64,000 nt of DNA from Rhodanobacter panaciterrae (GCF_014651895.1 NZ_BMXT01000002.1:62001-126000); one strand, 5' to 3'; shown: positions 1-9,539, counted from the first letter of the stretch. The notes: generated by a model not told the origin, from the sequence alone. Program-made: numbers and translations.

Positions 1-36
1 GGACCTCTGCGGTCGGCCCGCTCTGATTGATTTCAT
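1..36 (-). CDS. Possible start of a gene downstream of ruvA (partial)
   Basis: An ATG on the minus strand 9 nt past the ruvA stop opens a frame that runs off the window edge after 12 codons (MKSIRAGRPQRS). It would be the next gene of the ruvC-ruvA run. The peptide does not look like the start of RuvB, and 12 residues are too few to name a family. There is no convincing ribosome-binding site, only a GTGAG. It may equally be noise. Confidence 0.2.
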   Translation of the reverse strand, partial: MKSIRAGRPQRS

Positions 37-45
37 GACTCACGA

Positions 46-642
46 TCAAGCTCCGAGCGCTGCGCGCAGCGCCTTGCGGATGATGGCTTCGGCGTTATCG
101 CCTTCGGCGGCGACCTTCTGCACCAGCCGGGAGACTTCGGCCGGCTTGTAGCCCAGCTGTTGCAGCGCCACGGTAGCTTCGCCGGAGGCATCCAGAGGAG
201 CGCCCGCGGCGTGCACCGGTGCGCCGGAAACGCCGGCCATGCCATCGAGACGATCGCGCAGCTCGACCACGATGCGCTCGGCGGTCTTCTTGCCGATGCC
301 GGGAATCTTGGTCAGCGCGACCACATCACCGGCGTGTACCAGCCGCGCGAAGTGATCGGTGGATACACCGGATAACACGGACAGTGCGATCTTCGCGCCG
401 ATCCCGCTGACCTTGAGCAGGTTGCGGAACAGCACGCGTTCGCTCTCATGCAGGAAGCCGTACAGCGTCACGCCGTCCTCCTTCACCGCATGATGGGTAA
501 GCAGGACGACTTCCTTGCCGAGGCCCGGCAGGTCGTAGATCGTCGACATCGGCGCTTCGACTTCATAGCCAACACCGGCGACTTCGACCAGCAGCGACGG
601 TGGCTGCTTGCTGATCAATGTGCCGCGCAGACGCCCGATCAT
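46..642 (-). CDS. ruvA: Holliday junction DNA helicase subunit RuvA
   Basis: 198 aa, the usual RuvA length. RuvA forms the tetramer that holds a Holliday junction in square-planar form and loads the RuvB motor during recombination repair. The N-terminal OB-fold starts MIGRLRGTL. Two helix-hairpin-helix segments follow, around residues 71-90 ([16 protein letters not shown]) and 106-125 ([16 protein letters not shown]). The C-terminal RuvB-contacting domain contains [12 protein letters not shown]. The start overlaps the ruvC stop by ATGA, so the two genes are translationally coupled. ruvB is not next to it inside the window. Identification is secure. Confidence 0.97.
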   Translation of the reverse strand: MIGRLRGTLISKQPPSLLVEVAGVGYEVEAPMSTIYDLPGLGKEVVLLTHHAVKEDGVTLYGFLHESERVLFRNLLKVSGIGAKIALSVLSGVSTDHFARLVHAGDVVALTKIPGIGKKTAERIVVELRDRLDGMAGVSGAPVHAAGAPLDASGEATVALQQLGYKPAEVSRLVQKVAAEGDNAEAIIRKALRAALGA

Positions 643-1160
643 CGACGCCGTCTCCAGGCCGTGCGCGGAATGCCGACGCGAACCAGGCTGGCACGGGTGT
701 GCGCATGGGTGACCGCAATCGCCAGCGCATCGGCGGCGTCCGCCTGCAACGGGCCCTTGAGGCCGAGCAGAATGCCAATCATGTGTTGCACCTGGGTCTT
801 GTCGCTGCGGCCGCTACCGACCACGGACTGCTTCACTTCGGTTGCTGCGTATTCGTGCACCACGATCCCCTGACTGACCACCGCGCAGATCGCGGCGCCA
901 CGTGCCTGCCCCAGTTTCAGCGCCGAATCCGGGTTGCGCGCCATGAACACGCGCTCGATCCCGCACTCGGCCGGTTGATGCGCGGCGATGATGTCACACA
1001 GTTCGTCAAAGATGCGTTTCAGGCGCAATGGAAACGTGGCCTCGCCGGCCACCACCAGGGCACCGTGAAAGACATGGGTGAGCTTGCCGGCATCATCTAC
1101 GTCGATGATGCCCACACCGGTGCGCTGACTGCCGGGGTCGATGCCGATAATGCGGGTCAT
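639..1160 (-). CDS. ruvC: Crossover junction endodeoxyribonuclease RuvC
   Basis: 173 aa, normal for RuvC, the Mg-dependent resolvase that nicks Holliday junctions symmetrically after RuvAB migration. The N-terminus [17 protein letters not shown] carries the first catalytic aspartate. The further acidic residues are visible in [14 protein letters not shown] and in [13 protein letters not shown] near the C-terminus. A longer open frame exists upstream, but the family N-terminus fixes the start at 1160. It lies 34 nt after yebC and overlaps ruvA by 4 nt, giving the common order yebC-ruvC-ruvA. Confidence 0.97.
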   Translation of the reverse strand: MTRIIGIDPGSQRTGVGIIDVDDAGKLTHVFHGALVVAGEATFPLRLKRIFDELCDIIAAHQPAECGIERVFMARNPDSALKLGQARGAAICAVVSQGIVVHEYAATEVKQSVVGSGRSDKTQVQHMIGILLGLKGPLQADAADALAIAVTHAHTRASLVRVGIPRTAWRRRR

Positions 1161-1194
1161 CGTCGGTGCGATGCGAAGGCGCGCGGCCTCCGAC

Positions 1195-1929
1195 TTATTC
1201 GGCGACCTCGGCGGGCAGCAAGGCGTTGTGTGACACATCACTGACATCGTCCAGCGCATCGAGCTTTTCGAGCAGGTCGAGCAGCGATTCCAGCGCGTCG
1301 TCGGGCACCGCGACGCGATTGTTCGGACGCATCACCACGCCACCATGCTGCGCACTCAGGCCGGCATCGACCAGCGCCTGCTGCACGGCTTCGAAGTTCT
1401 CCACCGCGCACAGCACGACACTCTCGCCGTTCTCGTTGACCACGTCGTCGGCACCGGCTTCCAGGGCCGCTTCCAGCACTTTTTCCTCGGCCGCCGCATC
1501 GCCATGGGTGATGAACACCAACTCGCCACAGCGGGTGAACTGGAACGCCACCGAGCCGCTGGTGCCGAGGTTACCACCGTGTTTGGTCAGCGCGTGGCGC
1601 ACTTCGGCGACGGTGCGCACCGGGTTGTCGGTGAAGCTTTCAATGATCAGTGCAATGCCGGCCGGGCCATAGCCCTCATAGCGCAGTTCCTGCATGTCGG
1701 CACCGCCGTCAGCACCGGAACCACGCTTGATTGCGCGGTCGATGGTGTCGCGGGTCATGTTCGCCGACAGCGCCTTGTCCACCGCCGAACGCAGCCGCGA
1801 ATTGGCCGCCGGATCGGCGACGCCGGCGCGGGTGGCGACGGTGATTTCGCGGATCAGCTTGGTGAATACCTTGGCGCGCTTGGCGTCTTCGGCACTCTTG
1901 CGGCCTTCGATGGACGGGCCTCTACCCAT
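1195..1929 (-). CDS. yebC: YebC/PmpR-family protein
   Basis: 244 aa. The family is called a transcriptional regulator in some bacteria and more recently a translation factor that relieves ribosome stalling. The role in this organism cannot be told from sequence. The start [20 protein letters not shown] with VFTKLIREI is the Xanthomonadales variant; most other bacteria begin MAGHSKWANI. Typical downstream segments are GSVAFQF and the acidic [11 protein letters not shown]. The open frame extends 26 codons further upstream, but the family N-terminus sets the start at 1929. It sits just upstream of ruvC, as in many gammaproteobacteria. Confidence 0.95.
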   Translation of the reverse strand: MGRGPSIEGRKSAEDAKRAKVFTKLIREITVATRAGVADPAANSRLRSAVDKALSANMTRDTIDRAIKRGSGADGGADMQELRYEGYGPAGIALIIESFTDNPVRTVAEVRHALTKHGGNLGTSGSVAFQFTRCGELVFITHGDAAAEEKVLEAALEAGADDVVNENGESVVLCAVENFEAVQQALVDAGLSAQHGGVVMRPNNRVAVPDDALESLLDLLEKLDALDDVSDVSHNALLPAEVAE

Positions 1930-2034
1930 GACAATACCTGCACTTGGATCAGATGAACGAACCGGGAATTTTACCTGATTTCGGATCGCGTGCCGGAATT
2001 CCCCCACGCCGCGGTGGAGTGCGGGTTGAGCCAG

Positions 2035-2664
2035 TCAATCGGCCTCGAAACGGCCCTGCTTCAGGAATCGCGCGACCCGCTGAGCCACCTCGGCGGAAAA
2101 CAGCAGGCCGGTATGGTTCGCCTCGACCACGGAGTGGGCAGTCAGTCCGTCCAGCCGGGTTTCGTCGACCGCCACGGTGCCGTCGTGCTCGCCGGCAAAG
2201 CGGCCCAGCATGGCACCGAGACCGAGCGGCATGCGGCCGGCGATCATGCCGACTTCGCGCGGCCCGTCCCAGCGCTCGAAGCCCTGCTCCAGCAATTCGC
2301 GGTTGTGCCCCAGCAGCACTTCGCCGCCGCGGCCCCAGGCGGCAAAGCCACGCGCGGCGGCGCTGCCCTTCAGAGGCGAACCCAGACAGACGATACGGCC
2401 GGGTGGCAGCTCGCCATCGAGGCAAGCACGCAAGGCCAGCAGACCGCCGAGGCTGTGACCGACCAGATGCACCGCATCGGCCTCCGCCGCCAGGCCATTC
2501 ATGCGCGCCTGCAAGCGATCAAGAATGCGCTGCTGGGTCGCCGCCACGCTGAGGTAGTCGAAACGGTGCACGCGAAAGCCCGCCTCGATCAGCCGACGGT
2601 GCAGCATGGACAGCGCAAAGCCGCGCATCCACAGACCGTGCAGCAGGATCACGTGCTCGCTCAT
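2035..2664 (-). CDS. Alpha/beta-hydrolase (putative esterase/lipase-like)
   Basis: 209 aa. The protein begins directly with the first beta strand and oxyanion motif of an alpha/beta hydrolase (MSEHVILLHGLWMRG). The nucleophile elbow is GHSLGG at about residue 70, a likely acidic residue lies in AGEHDGTVAVDE, and the catalytic histidine is probable in VEANHTGLLF. There is no signal peptide, so it is probably cytoplasmic; the substrate is unknown. It resembles the short PGAP1/lipase-class-2-like hydrolases of this order. It starts 40 nt after aspS and could be read through from it. The start is set by homology; the frame continues upstream. Confidence 0.8.
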   Translation of the reverse strand: MSEHVILLHGLWMRGFALSMLHRRLIEAGFRVHRFDYLSVAATQQRILDRLQARMNGLAAEADAVHLVGHSLGGLLALRACLDGELPPGRIVCLGSPLKGSAAARGFAAWGRGGEVLLGHNRELLEQGFERWDGPREVGMIAGRMPLGLGAMLGRFAGEHDGTVAVDETRLDGLTAHSVVEANHTGLLFSAEVAQRVARFLKQGRFEAD

Positions 2665-2704
2665 GGCATGCCGCAGGAAGGTCGCACGGGGAACTGTCGG
2701 CGAT

Positions 2705-4477
2705 TCAGCCGACAGCCTCCTTGCCAGCCGCCACGCGCACATGCAGCTCTTTCAGCTGCGCGTCGCTCACCATCGACGGCGCGTCGGTCATCAAATCCTG
2801 CGCGCTGGTGGTCTTGGGGAACGCGATCACGTCACGGATCGATTCGGTGCCGGCCATCAAGGCGGCGATGCGGTCGATACCGAACGCGAGGCCACCGTGC
2901 GGCGGTGCACCGAACTTGAGTGCCTTGAGCAGGAAACCGAACTTCATCTCGGCCTCTGCGGCGCCGATGCCGAGCAGCTCAAACACCGTACTCTGCATCT
3001 CCGGCCGATGGATACGGATCGAACCACCGCCGATCTCGTTGCCGTTCAACACCATGTCGTAACCGCGGCTCACCGCGTTGGCGGCATTCGCACGCAGGTC
3101 GGCGACGTCGTCGATCTTCGGCGCCGTGAACGGATGATGCAGGGCGACGAAGCGCTGCTCCTCCGCGTCGTATTCGAACATCGGGAAGTCGGTGACCCAC
3201 AGCGGCTTCCAGCTGTCCTCGACCAGGCCGCGATCCTTGCCGGCCTTCAGCCGCAGCGCGCCCATGAAGTCGGTGACCGTCTTCCAGCTACCGGCACCGA
3301 AGAACACGATGTCGCCGGTCTGCGCGCCGGTCGCCTTGAGCACGCCGTCCAGCGCCGCGTCGTCGAGGAACTTCGCCACCGGCGAGTTGATCCCGTCGCG
3401 ACCCTTGGCCAGATCCTCGACCTTCAGCCACGCCAGACCCTTCGCGCCATAACGCGACACATATTCGGTCAATCCGTCGATGTCCTTGCGCGACAGCGTG
3501 CTACCGCCAGGCACACGCAGCGCGGCGACACGGCCGGCTGGATCGTTGGCCGGCTCGGCGAATACCTTGAATTCGACGTGCTTCACCGCGTCGGCGATGT
3601 CGACCAGCTCCAGCGCGATGCGCAGGTCGGGCTTGTCCGAACCGAAGCGACGCATCGCCTCGGCCCAGGTCATGCGCGGGAAGCTCGCATCGAGTTCGAC
3701 GCCTTGCACTTCGCGGAACACGTGGCGGATCAGTTCCTCCACGAAATCCTGCACGTCCTTCTCTTCGACGAACGCGAACTCCAGGTCGAGCTGAGTGAAT
3801 TCCGGCTGGCGATCGGCACGCAGGTCCTCGTCGCGGAAGCAGCGCGCGATCTGGTAGTAGCGGTCGAAGCCGGCCACCATCAGGATCTGCTTGAACAGCT
3901 GCGGCGACTGCGGCAGCGCGTAGAACTGGCCCGGATGCACGCGGCTGGGCACCAGGTAATCGCGCGCGCCTTCCGGTGTGGCCTTGGTCAGGATCGGTGT
4001 CTCGACGTCCTGGAAACCGCGTTCGTCGAGATAGCGACGCAAGGTCTGCACCAGCTTGATCCGCTTGCGCATCATCGCCTGCATTTCCGGACGACGCAGA
4101 TCGAGGTAGCGGTAGGTCATCCGCATGTCCTCGTTCGGATTCTCGTGCAGCGCGAACGGCAGATCCTTCGCGGCGTTGAGAATCTCCACCGTGTCGGCAA
4201 CGAGTTCGACCGTGCCGGTCTTCAACTTGTCGTTGACCGATACGCGTTGACGGATCGTGCCGATGACGCGCAGGCAGTATTCGTTGCCGATCTCGTTCGC
4301 CACCGCAAAGGCAGCTGCGTTATCGCGATCGATCACTACCTGGGCCAGGCCCTCATGATCACGCAGGTCGACGAAGGCGACATGACTCTGCAGCCGCAGG
4401 GTATTGACCCAGCCGCACAGGGTGACAGTCTGGCCGATCAGCGACTCATTGATGAGGCCGCAGTAATGCGTGCGCAT
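2705..4477 (-). CDS. aspS: Aspartyl-tRNA synthetase
   Basis: 590 aa, the bacterial class IIb AspRS size, charging tRNA-Asp with aspartate. The N-terminal OB anticodon-binding domain ([12 protein letters not shown], then [11 protein letters not shown]) is followed by class II motif 1 around [20 protein letters not shown], motif 2 ([16 protein letters not shown]) and motif 3 ([15 protein letters not shown]). The bacterial GAD insertion lies between motifs 2 and 3. GGAG lies 9 nt upstream of the ATG. A 116-nt gap separates it from the DUF3011 gene upstream. A 689-aa open frame on the opposite strand is a shadow of this gene. Confidence 0.98.
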   Translation of the reverse strand: MRTHYCGLINESLIGQTVTLCGWVNTLRLQSHVAFVDLRDHEGLAQVVIDRDNAAAFAVANEIGNEYCLRVIGTIRQRVSVNDKLKTGTVELVADTVEILNAAKDLPFALHENPNEDMRMTYRYLDLRRPEMQAMMRKRIKLVQTLRRYLDERGFQDVETPILTKATPEGARDYLVPSRVHPGQFYALPQSPQLFKQILMVAGFDRYYQIARCFRDEDLRADRQPEFTQLDLEFAFVEEKDVQDFVEELIRHVFREVQGVELDASFPRMTWAEAMRRFGSDKPDLRIALELVDIADAVKHVEFKVFAEPANDPAGRVAALRVPGGSTLSRKDIDGLTEYVSRYGAKGLAWLKVEDLAKGRDGINSPVAKFLDDAALDGVLKATGAQTGDIVFFGAGSWKTVTDFMGALRLKAGKDRGLVEDSWKPLWVTDFPMFEYDAEEQRFVALHHPFTAPKIDDVADLRANAANAVSRGYDMVLNGNEIGGGSIRIHRPEMQSTVFELLGIGAAEAEMKFGFLLKALKFGAPPHGGLAFGIDRIAALMAGTESIRDVIAFPKTTSAQDLMTDAPSMVSDAQLKELHVRVAAGKEAVG

Positions 4478-4593
4478 GCGTTGGAACTCCGGCGTCGCCG
4501 CAGCGACTTCAGGCGTGGGAAAAGACTGCGAAGTTTACCACCGCGGCGCGGCGGGTCGGCTGGACGCGGCTGTGGGCTGCTCCAGATCCGAGC

Positions 4594-5187
4594 CTACCAG
4601 CGCCGGTCGACGAGAAATTCGCCACGGCAGCCGTGCGCCACCCACACCCCGGCGCGGTTCCAGCCCCAGCTGTAGCCCTCGGTGCAACGGGCGTCGGAGA
4701 GCTGCCGCCCCAGCCGCACGCTGCCATTGCGACCCACGTCGACCTGACACATCTGGTACTTCTTCTTGTTGCTGTCGCACTGCAGGCTGATCTGGCGATT
4801 CCAGTCGGGACCTGGCTGCCAGCCACCTTGGTCGCCGTAACCACGATCACGGCGATCGTCGTCGTAGCGATTGTCGTAACGGCTGTCACGGCGGTCGCCA
4901 TAGCCACCGCGGTCGGCCGGACCGAACAAGCCGCGACAACCGCGATCAACCCACAGGGTGGTGTCATCCATGCCCCAGCTCTGGCCGCGGATGCAATCGG
5001 CCTTCGACTCCTGCTTATACAGCTCGACGTATTGCCACGGCACGGCGCAACGTGCGTAGTGGCCATCGTTGCTCACGCAGCGCACCGGTGCATCCGACTG
5101 CGCCAGGACGGGCGGCGCCACCCCGAGCAAGCCACCCACGAACCCGGCCACGATGATCCCGCCTGCCCATCCGCCCATTGCACGCAT
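4594..5187 (-). CDS. DUF3011-family secreted protein with two repeats
   Basis: 197 aa. An N-terminal signal peptide (hydrophobic GGIIVAGFVGGLLGVAPPVLA, cut near LAQS) leads to two DUF3011-like units, roughly residues 34-85 and 135-192. Each carries paired cysteines and tryptophans (CVSNDGHYARCAVPW and CRGQ/WG types; CDSNKKKYQMCQVDV). A basic, Gly/Asp/Arg-rich linker (RGGYGDRRDSRYDNRYDDD) joins them. DUF3011 has no known function and is common in Xanthomonadales envelopes. AGGAGG lies upstream of the ATG. It is placed between fmdB-like and aspS with about 100-nt gaps, so it may have its own promoter. Cysteines suggest a disulfide-bonded periplasmic protein. Confidence 0.8.
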   Translation of the reverse strand: MRAMGGWAGGIIVAGFVGGLLGVAPPVLAQSDAPVRCVSNDGHYARCAVPWQYVELYKQESKADCIRGQSWGMDDTTLWVDRGCRGLFGPADRGGYGDRRDSRYDNRYDDDRRDRGYGDQGGWQPGPDWNRQISLQCDSNKKKYQMCQVDVGRNGSVRLGRQLSDARCTEGYSWGWNRAGVWVAHGCRGEFLVDRRW

Positions 5188-5290
5188 CGCCCTGCCTCCT
5201 CACTCGTATCGAACCGGCACCGTCGCCAGCGTCTTCGGCATCAGCATATCTTGCGTCGGAATGCAGGAACCGGCCGGGCGTTCTGCCGGT

Positions 5291-5602
5291 TCAGCTGGCG
5301 CTTTCCCCGGAACCGCCGGTCGCAGGCGTGGCGACCGGTGCAGGTGCAGGTGCTGGCGACGCCGCAGTGGTGGTGCCGGACTGGCCACCATCGCCGGCCA
5401 GGTTGCGCTTCTTGTCGCCGTCTTTCTTGAAATCGGTTTCGTACCAGCCACTGCCGGCCAGCCGGAACGATGGCGCACTGACCATCCGCCGCAGATGCGG
5501 CGCATCGCAGGCCGGGCAGATCGAGGGATCGGTATCGGACAACTTCTGCAGGCGATCGAAACGATGACCGCAATGGCTGCATTCAAATTCGTAGATGGGC
5601 AT
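5291..5602 (-). CDS. FmdB-family zinc-ribbon protein
   Basis: 103 aa. The N-terminal MPIYEFECSHCGHRFD plus CPAC about 25 residues later is the CxxC...CxxC zinc ribbon of the FmdB putative regulatory family. A proline- and alanine-rich, probably disordered tail follows. Family members are often encoded just upstream of aspS, as here, but no biochemical role is firmly established. The frame is open 8 codons further upstream; the family N-terminus and GGAG 6 nt before the ATG set the start at 5602. It is the first gene of the minus-strand run ending at ruvA. Confidence 0.88.
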   Translation of the reverse strand: MPIYEFECSHCGHRFDRLQKLSDTDPSICPACDAPHLRRMVSAPSFRLAGSGWYETDFKKDGDKKRNLAGDGGQSGTTTAASPAPAPAPVATPATGGSGESAS

Positions 5603-5780
5603 GAAAACTCCGGACAGTCCAGCCAACGCGGGGCTGGCAGCAGACCATTATCGGCGCGTTCGCGCGGATTTCAATGTCCCACCCGGCGCGTGGCACCGGC
5701 TGTACTGCGGGAGTAGCCTGCGATCAGGGGGCAGAACAGCCCCAGGCCACCCGTTGATCACGGCATCAATCGGGTGGATT

Positions 5781-5804
5781 GGACGTATAGACGTCTATAC
5801 GGCT
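5781..5804. promoter_or_regulatory. Three tandem MetJ-like operator boxes
   Basis: Three abutting 8-mers are GGACGTAT (6/8), AGACGTCT (8/8) and ATACGGCT (6/8) against the MetJ consensus AGACGTCT. The central box lies in a perfect 18-bp palindrome, CGTATAGACGTCTATACG (5784-5801). The block ends one base upstream of the -35 of the TonB-receptor promoter. Known: MetJ binds tandem 8-bp boxes in enteric bacteria. Inferred: a MetJ-like regulator acts here; no metJ gene is in the window. Confidence 0.6.
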
Positions 5805-5805
5805 A

Positions 5806-5834
5806 TTGACGGAGACATGATGCGTCACTAATCT
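5806..5834 (+). promoter_or_regulatory. Sigma70-type promoter of TonB receptor
   Basis: TTGACG (5806-5811), a 17-nt spacer and TAATCT (5829-5834) form a near-consensus promoter. Transcription would begin near 5841, giving a leader of about 35 nt to the ATG at 5876. The MetJ-like boxes sit directly upstream. Confidence 0.65.
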
Positions 5835-5875
5835 GCAATTGCTGCGACGCAGCACCCATGAAACGGAGAGTCCCC

Positions 5876-8350
5876 ATGAGCAAGCGTTCCAATCCGATCG
5901 TACTGGCATGGCTGCCTGCCGCCGTGCTGCTGGCACTGGCCAGCAACGCCGCCGCGCAGGACGCCAGCGCGCCTCCGGCAGCCAAGGCCAAGGACCTGAG
6001 CGCCGTGATCGTCACCGGCACCCGCTCCGACAGCCGCACCGAAAGCAGCTCGCTGACGCCGATCGACGTGGTCTCGGCCAAGGTACTGCAGCAGACCGGA
6101 ACCAACGACCTGCCCACGGCACTCGCCCGCATCATCCCATCACTGAACTTCCCGCGCCCCGCCGCAGCCGATACGGCGGATACGCAGCGTCCGGCGCAGT
6201 TGCGCGGGCTCTCGCCGGACCAGGTGCTGGTACTGGTGAACGGCAAGCGCTGGCATCCCGGCGCGATCCTGCTGAACAACGGCGTGATCGGCCGCGGTTC
6301 GCAGTCGGTGGACCTCAATACCATCCCGCTGTCGGCGATCGATCACATCGAAGTGCTGCGTGACGGCGCGTCGGCACAGTACGGCTCCGACGCCATCGCC
6401 GGCGTGATCAACATCATCCTGAAGAAAGGGGCGAAGGGCGGCGACGTCGAGCTCAGCGGCGGCCAGTATTCCGCGGGCGATGGCCGGCAATGGCAGGGTT
6501 CGGCCAACTTCGGCATCCCGCTGAGCGACGACAAGGGCTGGCTGCGCTTCACCGTACAGAGCGGCAACGAGGATTACACCAATCGCGCCGGGCCAGACAA
6601 GCGCCCGGGCTTCCCCGGTCTTGGCGTGAACTTCCGCCAAGGCGACCCGGCGGTGCATGACACCAACCTGCTGCTCAACGCGCAGTACGACATCACGCCC
6701 GATGTGCAGTTCTACGCGTTTGGCCACTACGGTCGCCGCGAAAGCACCTCGCCGGCATTTTTCCGCTACGGCACCAATTCGCCGAAGCCGAACAATGCCC
6801 TGATCAGCCGGGTTTATCCCGACGGCTTCCTGCCGCTCGAGCACGCCGACTCCACCGACCAATCCTTCGTCGCGGGCCTGCGCGGCACGATCGACGGCTG
6901 GCGCTGGGATCTGAGCGGCAACTTTGGCCGCAATCGCGTTTCCTATCAAACACGGCACAGCCTCAATTACGCCTACTTGCACGATTTCGGCACCACGCCG
7001 ACTACGTTCCACGATGGCCTGCTGTCCGCAGCGCAGCAAAGCCTTGACCTCGACATCGCCAAGGACGTCCCGGTCAGCTGGCTGCCCAACCCGGTCACGG
7101 TAGCGTTCGGCGCGCAATACCTGCGCCAGACTTACGGTATCCAGGCCGGCTCGCTGCCGTCCTGGTACGTCGGCACATCCGGCGTCTCCGGCGGCGCGCA
7201 GGGTTTTGCCGGCTGGCAACCGTCCAACGCCATTGATGCCTCGCGTCAGGACGTGGCCGAATATCTCGACCTGGAAACCAACCTGACCGATAAACTGGGT
7301 GTCGCCGCGGCGGTGCGGCACGAGCACTACAACGATTTCGGCAACACCACCTCGGGCTCGCTGGCGGGCCGCTTCGACTTCACCGATACCTTCGCGCTGC
7401 GCGCCAGCGCTTCGACCGGTTTCCGGGCGCCATCGCTGGGCCAGGAATACTTCTCGCAGACGTCCTCGCTGTTCTTCGCCAACGGCAATTCGGCAGGCCT
7501 CCCTGCCGGCATCTACAACTCGGGTCTGGTGCCGGTTGGCAGCCAGATCGCACGATTGCTCGGCTCGGAGCCGCTGAAGCCGGAGAAGTCGAGGAACTAC
7601 ACCCTGGGCGCGGTATGGAACCCGACCGATGCACTGAACCTCAGCCTGGACGTCTACCAGATCAACATCCAGAACCGCATCGCACTCTCCGGCGCGATCT
7701 CGACCACCGCACCGGCCGTGGTGAATTATCTGACGGCCAATGGCATCGGCACCCTCAACTACAGCAGCATCGACTACTTCACCAACGCCGCCAGTACGCG
7801 CACGCGTGGCGTCGACGTCGTGGCCACCTATCTGGCCGACCTGGGCAGCTCAGGCACCCTCACCACCACACTGAGCGCCAACTACAACCAGAACACGGTC
7901 ACCAGCGTCAAACCCAACCCGGCGGTACTGACCAACCTGGGCGTCAATTTCGTCCGCCTGAGCCGCCAGGACATCAAGGGCTACCTGGCCAATTCGAGTC
8001 CGCGCAGCAAGCTCATCCTCAGCGAGCAGTACAACGTCGGGAACTGGGGAGTGACCGGCACGCTGACCCGCTACGGCCGTTACACCAGCTACGTCAGCAA
8101 TCTCGCCAGCTACAACGTGGCCACCGGCGTGGTCGATCAGACGTTCACACCCAAATGGATCCTCGATCTGGCGGTGAACTACAACCTGCATGACTGGACG
8201 TTCACCGTGGGTGCGGATGACGCGCTCAACATCTATCCGGACAAGAACATTCCCAACAACACCAACAACGGCACGCTGCCGTATTCCACGTTCTCCCCGT
8301 TCGGTTACAACGGCGCCTATGTCTACGGCAAGGTGATATATCGCTGGTAA
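5876..8350 (+). CDS. TonB-dependent outer-membrane receptor
   Basis: 824 aa. Signal peptide (SNPIVLAWLPAAVLLALASN, cut after AAAQ-like site), an Ala/Pro/Lys linker, then a plug domain beginning LSAVIVTGTRSDSRTES and containing QLRGLSPDQVLVLVNGKR, IEVLRDGASAQYGSDAIAG and VINIIL. The rest is a 22-strand beta barrel with TGFRAPSLGQ and the C-terminal aromatic end VYGKVIYRW. There is no extra N-terminal signalling domain, so it is a plain transporter rather than a FecA-type transducer. The substrate is unknown. The MetJ-like boxes upstream hint at a methionine- or SAM-linked control. GGAGAG precedes the ATG; an in-frame ATG at 5858 is less likely. Confidence 0.93.
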   Translation: MSKRSNPIVLAWLPAAVLLALASNAAAQDASAPPAAKAKDLSAVIVTGTRSDSRTESSSLTPIDVVSAKVLQQTGTNDLPTALARIIPSLNFPRPAAADTADTQRPAQLRGLSPDQVLVLVNGKRWHPGAILLNNGVIGRGSQSVDLNTIPLSAIDHIEVLRDGASAQYGSDAIAGVINIILKKGAKGGDVELSGGQYSAGDGRQWQGSANFGIPLSDDKGWLRFTVQSGNEDYTNRAGPDKRPGFPGLGVNFRQGDPAVHDTNLLLNAQYDITPDVQFYAFGHYGRRESTSPAFFRYGTNSPKPNNALISRVYPDGFLPLEHADSTDQSFVAGLRGTIDGWRWDLSGNFGRNRVSYQTRHSLNYAYLHDFGTTPTTFHDGLLSAAQQSLDLDIAKDVPVSWLPNPVTVAFGAQYLRQTYGIQAGSLPSWYVGTSGVSGGAQGFAGWQPSNAIDASRQDVAEYLDLETNLTDKLGVAAAVRHEHYNDFGNTTSGSLAGRFDFTDTFALRASASTGFRAPSLGQEYFSQTSSLFFANGNSAGLPAGIYNSGLVPVGSQIARLLGSEPLKPEKSRNYTLGAVWNPTDALNLSLDVYQINIQNRIALSGAISTTAPAVVNYLTANGIGTLNYSSIDYFTNAASTRTRGVDVVATYLADLGSSGTLTTTLSANYNQNTVTSVKPNPAVLTNLGVNFVRLSRQDIKGYLANSSPRSKLILSEQYNVGNWGVTGTLTRYGRYTSYVSNLASYNVATGVVDQTFTPKWILDLAVNYNLHDWTFTVGADDALNIYPDKNIPNNTNNGTLPYSTFSPFGYNGAYVYGKVIYRW

Positions 8351-8356
8351 CCCCAG

Positions 8357-8393
8357 TCGCCAGCGGATCAGTTCACGCCTGTTCCGCTGGCGA
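8357..8393 (+). terminator. Hairpin after TonB receptor
   Basis: An 11-bp perfect stem (TCGCCAGCGGA, 8357-8367, with 8383-8393) and a 15-nt loop lie 7 nt after the receptor stop. There is no T-run, so intrinsic termination would be weak; it may instead stabilise the 3' end. Confidence 0.4.
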
Positions 8394-8733
8394 TGGCAAC
8401 TCCTCCATGGCCCTTGGCCATCCCGGTCATTGGCGGCAGCAAGCCGTCCTCCCGCACGTTATCTCCCCATCGTCTCTGGCGGATTTCGCTGACAGCAGTT
8501 ACGCAGTCCGCCCTGCCTGACACCGCATGGCGGTGCTCGACGGGATGTCACTTGACAACCCCGATCCGGCGCGACCAGCATCCGCTGGTACTTGCCCGAC
8601 GCCGCTTTTCTGCTCGCGCACGACCGCCATCCGGCAACAGGGGACCTGTGGACACGGGCCAACATGGCAGCACATGGGCCGACGTCCAACGCCGAATCGG
8701 CAACTGCTTGGGGACCGTGTCACACCATCAACC
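8394..8733. other. Intergenic stretch without a supported gene
   Basis: About 340 nt between the TonB receptor hairpin and the CsgG-like gene. Several short open frames cross it on both strands, but none has a plausible start, ribosome-binding site or family resemblance. It presumably carries the promoter of the CsgG-like gene; no clear -35/-10 pair was found. Confidence 0.5.
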
Positions 8734-8745
8734 GGAGGGGATTCC

Positions 8746-9483
8746 ATGAAATCCGCGAATCGTGCAACCACGATCAGCGCCGCACTGGCCATGGCATTGA
8801 CTGTATGCGGCGCGGCCATCGCCCGCGAAGCGCCGACCATGACCGTCGCCGTGATCGACTTCACCAACCAGAGCAGCTCCGCCAACTGGTGGAGCAGCGA
8901 TATCGGCAACCAGCTCGCCGATGTGCTCAGCAACGAACTGAGTGCGACCGGCGATTTCAAGGTGATCGAGCGGCAGAAAATCAATGCCGTGCTGTCCGAG
9001 CAGGATCTCGCCAGCTCCTACCGCATGCGCCCGGGTAGCAGCCCGCATACCGGCAACGTCACCGGCGCCCAGTACCTGGTCACCGGTAGCGTCAGTGCCT
9101 ATACCGAAGGCACCTCCAACACCGGCGGCGGCCTCAACATCGCCGGCTTCCACGTGGGTGGCGGCAAGAGCGAGGCTTATGTCGCCGTCGACGTGCGCGT
9201 GATCGATGCGGAGACTTCCGAGGTGGTGTACTCGCGCACCGTCGAAGGTCGCAGCTCGGGTGGCGGCGTCAATCTCGGCGGCTATCTGGGTGGTGGCGTC
9301 GGCGGCGACTTCATGCATTCGAAAAAGACCCCGGCCAGCAAGGCCGTGCGCGCAGCCCTGATCGAGGCCACCGACTATCTCGATTGCGTGATGGTCAAGC
9401 GCGACGGATGTGAGGCCAGCTACCAGCAGAAGGAACAGCGGCGCCGCGACAGCGACAAAAAGACGCTCGATCTCGACGGCTGA
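8746..9483 (+). CDS. CsgG-like secreted protein
   Basis: 245 aa. Signal peptide (ISAALAMALTVCGAAIA, cut before REAP) and then a CsgG/curli-assembly-like domain: TMTVAVIDFTNQS, IGNQLADVLSNELSATGDFKVIERQKINAVLSEQ split over residues 35-85, YLVTGSVSAYTEG, and VAVDVRVIDAETSEVVYSRT. A glycine-rich stretch (NTGGGLNIAGFHVGGG) interrupts it. CsgG in E. coli is the curli export pore, but many CsgG-fold proteins are periplasmic with other or unknown jobs, and no other csg gene lies nearby. A strong GGAGGGG precedes the ATG, and this overrides the longer frame. The C-terminus is highly charged (EQRRRDSDKKT). Confidence 0.75.
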   Translation: MKSANRATTISAALAMALTVCGAAIAREAPTMTVAVIDFTNQSSSANWWSSDIGNQLADVLSNELSATGDFKVIERQKINAVLSEQDLASSYRMRPGSSPHTGNVTGAQYLVTGSVSAYTEGTSNTGGGLNIAGFHVGGGKSEAYVAVDVRVIDAETSEVVYSRTVEGRSSGGGVNLGGYLGGGVGGDFMHSKKTPASKAVRAALIEATDYLDCVMVKRDGCEASYQQKEQRRRDSDKKTLDLDG

Positions 9484-9539
9484 TCGCACGCGACTGCGCC
9501 ATCTGCAACAGGGCCGACAAGGCCGCGCCGCAAACCGAA

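Noticed and set aside
2606-4675. 689-codon open frame opposite aspS
   Set aside because: Antisense shadow; the aspS frame has all class II motifs.
8393-8749. Short plus-strand frame in the gap before the CsgG-like gene
   Set aside because: No ribosome-binding site or recognisable family; overlaps the true start of the next gene.
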